A DNA stretch of 64,000 nucleotides from NCBI GenBank assembly GCA_039111635.1, contig JBCAQO010000008.1, positions 1,984,001 to 2,048,000 of the forward strand, given 5' to 3'. How positions within the stretch are numbered: the first letter of the stretch is position 1; each line of letters begins with the position of its first letter. Below the pieces are notes generated by a model, which saw only the letters and a list, made by a program, of their open reading frames with translations, had not been told where the DNA came from and did not search any database. Both the position numbers and the translations under genes were made by a program. The DNA is from Heterobasidion occidentale (taxonomy: Eukaryota; Basidiomycota; Agaricomycetes; Russulales; Bondarzewiaceae). Shown piece after piece: positions 58,196-64,000 of the stretch.

Positions 58196-59366
58196 ATGCC
58201 CGAATCCGTTGAGAACATCGATTCGAGCGAGAACATCCAAGATACCGAACTAGACCTGAACCATGAGGTCGTCTTGATCCTCGTCGGACTCATAGGCTCA
58301 GGCAAGGTGCGTTTCCTATATCATCGTGGTCTTTTTGGCTTCTCTTTTGAGATGACCTGTCTTATCACAGTCTTCGTTCGCCGAAGCACTGCAGCATCAT
58401 TTCCCACAATTTATTAGATGCAACCAGGATGAGCTAGGCGACCGACAGAGCGTTGAGAGCTTAGCGAGGAGAAGTCTTCAAGAAGGCCTATCGGTATGCA
58501 TTGATAGGACTAACATTGACGCATCGTGAGTGCTTCACGCGGTAGAGCGCGGCGGTAGACCCTTTTCTACATTAATTTTGCTGAAGCGTTGATTCCTCGC
58601 AGGCAACGACGCCATTGGGTCAATATAGCATACGAATTCCCAGGGACTGCCACCTGGGTCTTATTCTTTGATACTCCTTTTGACGTGAGACAACAAGCTT
58701 TTGTTCTTGAATCCGTCATCTTATTCTTGCACCCAGGTATGCGCATCAAGAATTGAGAAACGTATGATTCTCTGTTCATCCACCTTAGAGGCTCTCATGA
58801 ATGTGCTATCTGTTCAAGGGGAGGACCATCCTACCATAAAAGATGTAGAAACTGGACGCCGAGTGTTAGCGCGCTTTGCGTCAACCTTCGAGGACCCCTC
58901 GATGCATGAAGGCTTCGATCGGATCCTTAGGATTAAGCCGTCAGATCACTTCTCGTCAATGTACACCCGCGGGGACATCCTGGACATCCTTCATCGCGTA
59001 CAGGTGTCTCCACCACCAGATTTCTCGGCCTCACCGAGCTCATCTCGCTTTGGACCGGTCTTCTGCGATGGGAGCAGAAACCCTTTTTGGGATTTTGGAC
59101 GTGGGCATTGGAGAGGAGGATCATCTCGCGATCGCGGAGTGGCACCCCCAAGCACTTTGCCTTGGACAACTCAAAGAGGGGACCTTGGGCGCGGCACGGT
59201 TACCGACCACGGTTATGCCTCGGGATACAGGCAACACAGCCGCGGCGCCACGTCGCGTTCCCAAGCTAGTTGGCAGGAGCGTAGGGAACTTGACATTCGT
59301 GGGCGTGGGGGAGTGGGATATCACGCAGAGAATGGATCAGGCCGGTGGACAAATGGGCCCGCGTAG
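58196..59366 (+). CDS. Polynucleotide-kinase-like P-loop protein with RG-rich tail
   Basis: Five exons join cleanly: 58196-58306, 58371-58525, 58603-58684, 58737-58761 and 58819-59366. Walker A is VGLIGSGKSSFAEAL, split by intron 1. RCNQDELGDRQSVE and CIDRTNIDASQRRHW follow, then EFPGTATWVLFFDTPFD (second beta strand) and the lid region HPTIKDVETGRRVLARF. This pattern matches the kinase domain of polynucleotide kinase 3'-phosphatase and related AAA_33 proteins, which phosphorylate 5'-OH ends using ATP. The phosphatase half is absent. After HEGFDRILRIKPSDH the protein continues into an Arg/Gly/Ser-rich tail (GRGHWRGGSSRDRG, DIRGRGGVGY), typical of RNA-associated proteins. The substrate, RNA or DNA, is inferred only. 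Confidence 0.7.
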
Positions 59367-59726
59367 AATCCGCTCACACTCGAAAGGGCCTGCCACTTAC
59401 AGGCGGAATAACACCGTGGACGCTGGTCGAATGTATCGTATGGCGAATCCTCTTCCGATGCATTCTTGTCGCGACGAGAGCGGGATATGTGGTCGGCGGC
59501 TTGTGCACTGATGCTTATTCGCTTCGGCGGTGAGATGGACAGAATGGTACCGCATAGGCGCGTTAGTGGGGCGCTCCAACTCCGTCTCTCATCTCACTAC
59601 CTACCATAAGCACACGCATCATGGAATATGTACACAAATGGTCATGATGCAGTTTGATGACTTCTGCGAAGGAGGTACAAGACAATAGCAAGACATCTAC
59701 TGACGATTGAACGGGAATGAAGCACG

Positions 59727-60872
59727 TCATTGGGAAGAGTTCGAACTGGACTTCCTCGCTTCTTCCTCTGCTTTGAGCTTCTGACCCAAAATTTTCGCAC
59801 CGACCTATAGAAAGCCGATGTCAGATGCGCATGAATGTTGCGTTTGAACGACTGAACCGAAAAGAGACGAGTCACTCACGTTACGAATGTGCATAGCCGC
59901 ACGGTCAACGCCGAAGTCTTTGCTGCGCTTGTAGTACTCCAAAGCTTCTTCCAGACGCCCACCTGCAGCATGATCGTCAAGCATGATGAACCAGAACAAT
60001 AGGACGAAAGGGATAGCGCACAGGCTTCCAAGACAGCGGCCAAATTAAATGCAATCTCGCCATCCTCAGGTGCAAGTGATACAGCTACACTGGAGCGTGA
60101 CTGTCATCAGCGACTAAGATAGTTCATATAGGCATTGCAAGTACCGTAGGTGGTGCAGAGCAAGATCGGGCCGGGAAAGGGGAGATATGATGTAGGCACT
60201 GGCCAAATCTGTGCAGACACATATTACGACAACGATAAAGGGGGATGTCAAGTAGACTTACTGGTGTGGGCATCCGGACTGGACGGTTGAAGCTCTATAG
60301 ACTCTTTCCAAGCCTCGATGGCCTCATTAAATTCCTCTGAGACACCAGTGAAGGCGCGCACATCAACGAGAGAATTTTTGAAGAAGACTTACTGAGATGA
60401 TAGTGAGTGACGCCCAGATTGAACAGGGAGCTAGCATTACGTTTGATCTCCACACTGCGTTTATAGAGCTCGAGCGCCCCCTTCACATCACCCTCTTCAA
60501 GTTTCTGGGTGCCTTGTTCTAAGCACTGGAGGGCCTCGACCTCGGCAGGGTCAGTGGCAGTAGAGTGCGGAGTTGTGGAAGTTGCCCAGCCTGCGGAAGA
60601 AAGACAATTGGGACCTTGACACATCTCGAGCTTCCATACCGCAATCACTTACGCTTTGACATCGGAGGGTATGAAGAATCAGAATGTGCCGGGAGATTGG
60701 ATGAAGGACGTGACGCATACTGCTGGGACCGGTTGGAGAATCCAGTCGTGGGCCTCAGGGAGTGCAGCAACCTAAGACGGGAAGGAAGGTTCGGAGAGAT
60801 GGTAGAGCCCGCCGCCGCCAACAGCGGCCTTCGCGCGAGGGTGAGGCTGAGCGAGCAAGAAGCAAGGGACAT
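59727..60872 (-). CDS. TPR-repeat protein with a mitochondrial-like leader
   Basis: ATG 60872 (MSLASCSLSLTLARRPLLA) opens a leader rich in Arg, Ser and Ala with few acidic residues, as in matrix presequences. The first intron (GTAAGTG, about 60653) leads to VEALQCLEQGTQKLEEGDVK and GALELYKRSVEIK, a tetratricopeptide unit. Further TPR pieces are NEAIEAWKESIELQP (about 60320) and GRLEEALEYYKRSKDFGVD (about 59950). The C-terminus is KILGQKLKAEEEARKSS, ending at 59727. TPRs mediate protein binding; the partner is unknown. It is head-to-head with TIM23, 244 bp between ATGs, which fits a mitochondrial role. Confidence 0.65.
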
Positions 60873-61116
60873 ATTTGACTTGAGCGAAGGATAAATTGTC
60901 GAGAGCTTATTGTTTGCGCAAGGCTGCGGCAATCCGCCAGCGCCACACTCCTCCCTTTCCCCGGGTGATCGGCCACCCCACATTTGTGTCCCGATCATCG
61001 CGCCGCTCTAAAATTTTGGTCTCCCACCTTCGTGTCTTGCCAGTCATCGTGTCCAACGACGACCACGCTCCATTCTCCTTTCGCGCTTCCGTTCCACTTC
61101 ATTCTATTAGCTCATA
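60873..61116. promoter_or_regulatory. Bidirectional promoter between the TPR gene and TIM23
   Basis: Only 244 bp separate the two start codons. The interval has pyrimidine-rich tracts on the TIM23 side (cattctcctttcgcgcttccg) and no obvious TATA box. Shared regulation is inferred from the geometry and from both products looking mitochondrial. Confidence 0.5.
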
Positions 61117-62025
61117 ATGTCATCTCCAGGATCAAATAGTCAACCATCTTCCTCTCAGGATCCTACCGAATACCTCCGCAATGCGTCATTCTCTCGTTCC
61201 GAAGGCTCAGCCCCTCTCCCTGAGTCTGTGTCCGCGTCTGATGTCCTCATGGGTGCATATGACCCGGCAAAGTTGCACCCGCTGGCTGGTCTGGGAGACC
61301 AGCTCGACTATCTTATGTTAGACGACGATAAGACCAACGACTTGCCCGGTTCAGGAACCGCAATACCATCAAGAGGATGGAGCGATGATCTGTGCTACGG
61401 CACAGGGACTATGTATCTCGGAGGTACGGCCATAGCTGTCCTTCCCATCTCTGTCACTGTTTATCCAATTCTGCCCTATGTCGCCCCCTTATGAACTCCA
61501 TGGATCTCACCTTATCTTCCCATCTTATTGTCTTTGACCATCACATGCTCACCCCCATTCCCTAGGTCTGGCCCTCGGAGGTGCATGGGGAGTGCGTGAG
61601 GGTGCACGCCGCCCGTTGGCGGTTTCTAATACGAGGTTGCGAATCAACAGCATTCTTAACGCCGTCACACGAAGAGGGACGTTCTTGGGCAATTCAGCCG
61701 GCGTGTTAGGTCGGCTCACTACCCCATTAGCTATCTCTTTTTGTTCTCCATTGACCATCTGTCATCTAGCATTGGCATATAACGGGATTAACTCCACCAT
61801 CGATGGTGTGCGGGGAAAACATGACACATTAGGAAGCATGGCAGCGGGTGCCCTGACGGGTGCGCTCTACAAATCCTCCGGTAAGGGCTTACTTTCTGGA
61901 AAAATGCATATCCTCTAACCTCATTTCTCTCCTTTTGATCAGCTGGTGTAAAGCCTGCCTTGGCCGCCGCCACTTTGGTATCTGGATTGGCGGGGGCATG
62001 GAGTTACGCGAAGAGGCGCATTTGA
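61117..62025 (+). CDS. TIM23: Mitochondrial inner-membrane translocase subunit Tim23
   Basis: Channel subunit of the presequence translocase. Four exons join without a break: 61117-61433, 61566-61709, 61770-61880 and 61943-62025. The hydrophilic intermembrane-space domain (MSSPGSNSQPSSSQDP, then LHPLAGLGDQLDYLMLDD) is followed by four membrane segments. These include TGTMYLGGLALGGAWGVREG, ALAYNGINSTIDGVRGKHDT, GSMAAGALTGALYKSS and AGVKPALAAATLVSG. Gly-rich helices and the RGKHDT loop are hallmarks of Tim23. The protein ends AWSYAKRRI at about 210 residues, in the normal range. Confidence 0.92.
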
Positions 62026-62148
62026 GTAATATACCCATTGTAACCTCTAGAGCTTTCCCCTCTCAATCGCGATTCTTCCAGCTATTTTATCTCGATCGTT
62101 TGCACTCGCCGTGAAAGTTCCGTAAGTAAAAGAATACAGTTTTGATGC

Positions 62149-62720
62149 TTACCCAGGTCCTGCCGTGGGGTTCACGAACGCGTACAAGGCGCCCACGGCT
62201 TTTTCCATCACGGACCTACCCTTCGGTCAGATTTGCAGCTGTACCGGGTATCAATTTCTGCATTAAGTCTTCTCTGCACTGTGCTTCCAATGAGGCCCAT
62301 GTATATAATGACACAGGGCTGAAGCGTCTCGTTCGAGCGACGTCCTGTGCATCACCATCACCCCCATGCCAAATTAATTGGTTTCTTTCAGTGTCCTCGC
62401 CTACGATGCTCGCTGCTGTTCTGCGAGCGACCGTTCTCGCCAACAGCTCGTTTGAGGATTTCCTCTATTTGGAAAAGGCTTCTAGCCACGTACTATCTCG
62501 TGATGCGAACATAGTCGAGCGCCCACCGTCAAGCGTCAAACCTGTACGATCCAATATTCTCTTTATATCCTCGAGCCCTGACTCAGTGTGTATGGTTGAT
62601 TTGGTCGTGTAGACGCTTGACTGGCTGCGGAGGCTGTCGGCGAACTCCGCTTGGGCATCTGATCTGATCTCAAACCTCTGGAAACGTCTCAACTTCTTCC
62701 TTCGCACTCGACATCAGGAC
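62149..62720 (-). CDS. Conserved hypothetical protein
   Basis: A minus-strand reading runs DAQAEFADSLRSQSS (about 62665), DRTGLTLDGGRSTMFASRD, WLEAFSK, then ARTVARRTAASIVGEDTERN, RFSPVSLYTWASLEAQCRED and KLIPGTAANLTEG, ending VMEKAVGALYAFVNPTAGPG at 62149. The composition and regularity look like a real conserved protein, but I do not recognise the family. A TAG at about 62453 and a one-base shift in GGG near 62217 interrupt it. They may be an unseen intron and a base-call error. The start is unresolved. It is convergent with TIM23. Confidence 0.4.
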
Positions 62721-62825
62721 GAATGCGAGCGGGGTGTTCGCATCCGCGCGAAAATTGGAGAGTCCTCTGAAAGACGACTGTCTACCATTCACGCTATTCG
62801 GCACTTCCAACCTCAATACTCTCTA

Positions 62826-63875
62826 GTGAGGGACTCCACCTCTGTCGTCTTCCTCACGACAAGTAATCGGCCACACTCTTCCAGAAGTACTGCTCTCCCG
62901 CAATATTACTCTAATTCTTCTAGTAGTGGCTCGTCCTGGGAACGACAACAATCACGCACATTCGACGCATCTTTTTCTCAGTACATCTTGCCGGACGTCG
63001 CGCTTGAAGAGTCACCCAGCCCATATGGCTCCGAGGGCGATGCCAGGTCAAACCTGTCCGTCTGTACTTGTATTGACACCCTGACTCTTCGTTCTCTTGT
63101 TTAGGACATATCACCTAGAAATTATACAGCAGCCAGAGATGTCGGCCGAATTTGGCTCAGCTGCGCTATCTCGTCTGCCGTTATCGCCGCCTCTGATCGT
63201 GCAACTGATCATCCGGGACCTTCGAGGGAACATAGTAGAGAAGTGAGTGGACATTTATTTCCAGACCAAGCGGTCATGGACGGGCATCTGATTCCTCGAC
63301 TCAAAAGCGAGCCTGATCTGCCATTCATGATTTCTCACTTGTCGCTCCATGGCGCCGATGGCTCGGGACCACTTGAGTTACCGCAAAACGGACATTTCCC
63401 GCCAAACAGATTACTATATGGAAATCTTGTATCTTCGCCCCACAACATGCGCAATCTACAAGGCCGTGCGGGAGTGTATTTTCTTTTCCCAGATGTTAGC
63501 GTGCGCCAGCGTGGGCGGTATTCCTTGCAGGTGACTCTGATGCGGCTATCGAGGTCCGTCCAACTCCACAAGGGTGATCGCATTGCGTGCTTGCGCACTC
63601 AGAGTACTCCTTGTAGCACGGACGCGACTGGTATGATTCGCGTCGGAGAGAGCGGGACTGTTTTGGCTGAGGCATGGACGGGGCCATTCGAGATTCGGCC
63701 TCTCCTGAATTATGTTGCGCCTCGTAAGTCAAGTGAGCGGTTCATTTTCGACGTCGTTCTGATGAGATCTTGAATCATAGGCCAAACCCAATTGACGGAA
63801 TTTTTCATACAACAAGGAGCTCGAATGTATGCCTTTGCTTCTAGATCTTCACGGCACCCCGCAAGCCCCTTCTAA
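62826..63875 (+). CDS. Velvet-domain developmental regulator (VosA/VelB type; start unresolved)
   Basis: Velvet proteins are fungal transcription regulators of sporulation and secondary metabolism that dimerise and enter the nucleus. A Ser-rich N-terminal region (PQYYSNSSSSGSSWERQQ) ends SPYGSEGDAR at a GTCAAA donor near 63047. The next exon reads TYHLEIIQQPEMSAEFGSAA and LSPPLIVQLIIRDLRGNIVE, the opening of the velvet fold. After another intron (about 63243-63309) comes DLPFMISHLSLHG, then LYGNLVSSPHNMRNLQGRAG and VYFLFPDVSVRQRGRYSLQV. EAWTGPFEIRPLLNYVAP is followed by a last exon with QTQLTEFFIQQGARM. The stop is at 63873-63875. No ATG is found at 62826 (GTG there), so the start lies upstream or across an intron. 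Confidence 0.85.
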
Positions 63876-64000
63876 GTTCCTTGCCTCTTGCTCTTTCGTA
63901 TGACAAGCGCGACTGTTTATTGACTCTGCTTCACAGAAAATGACACGCGCGCTCCATATATCGATTATCTTCGTTGTTTCCGCACATACGGAATTTTTTT
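63876..64000. other. 3' flank of the velvet gene
   Basis: No feature recognised. The sequence stops at the window edge. Confidence 0.4.

Overview
This is a draft-assembly window from a filamentous basidiomycete, almost certainly an agaricomycete. The evidence is dense short spliceosomal introns (about 45-80 nt, GT-AG, many GTNNGT donors), conserved fungal housekeeping genes (lanosterol synthase, Snx41/Atg20-type sorting nexin, Bfr2/AATF, Tim23, a velvet regulator) and several families expanded in agaricomycetes (Plavaka transposase, OTT_1508-like deaminase, a multi-copy P-loop ATPase family, a DUF6698-like family). A 100-N scaffold gap lies at 39600-39699.

Accessory half, 1-43.7 kb. Three same-strand copies (A, B, truncated C) of a multi-copy P-loop ATPase family occupy 1-8.85 kb, and a fourth mosaic copy (D) lies at 40.3-43.7 kb just right of the gap. 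Between them lie an AT-rich segment with a 208-bp tandem repeat, a broken DUF6698-like gene, a small Cys-rich gene, a Ulp1-type SUMO protease (13.0-15.1 kb), an unknown gene and a dead CRAL-TRIO (Sec14-like) fragment. A very large imperfect inverted repeat follows (arms about 19.4-20.7 and 26.3-27.9 kb). Its arms carry arrays of a roughly 27-bp palindrome-like unit, and it encloses two unknown genes. Next come a GC-rich minisatellite, a further unknown gene, an OTT_1508-like deaminase and the 5' part of a Plavaka transposase that runs into the gap. The Ulp1 gene, the unknown gene at 32.4 kb and the Plavaka gene each have, upstream and in the sense orientation, two exact copies of CTTGCTCATTGCAGG 42-46 bp apart. 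No named feature type explains this pair.

Housekeeping half, 44.3-64 kb. In order: an alpha/beta hydrolase (+), ERG7 (-), SNX41/ATG20 (-), BFR2 (-), an acidic AT-hook protein (+), a polynucleotide-kinase-like P-loop protein with an RG-rich tail (+), a TPR protein with a mitochondrial-looking leader (-) head-to-head with TIM23 (+), a conserved unknown gene (-), and a velvet-domain regulator (+).

Caution on frames. ERG7, SNX41, BFR2 and other conserved genes contain single-base frame breaks, mostly where a short homopolymer looks one base too short. This looks like residual sequencing error, so isolated frameshifts in the repeat families are weak evidence of decay. Copies C and D, however, share a 5-nt deletion and a nonsense change at separate loci, which is real decay. 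TIM23, the TPR gene and the kinase-like gene splice cleanly without any break.
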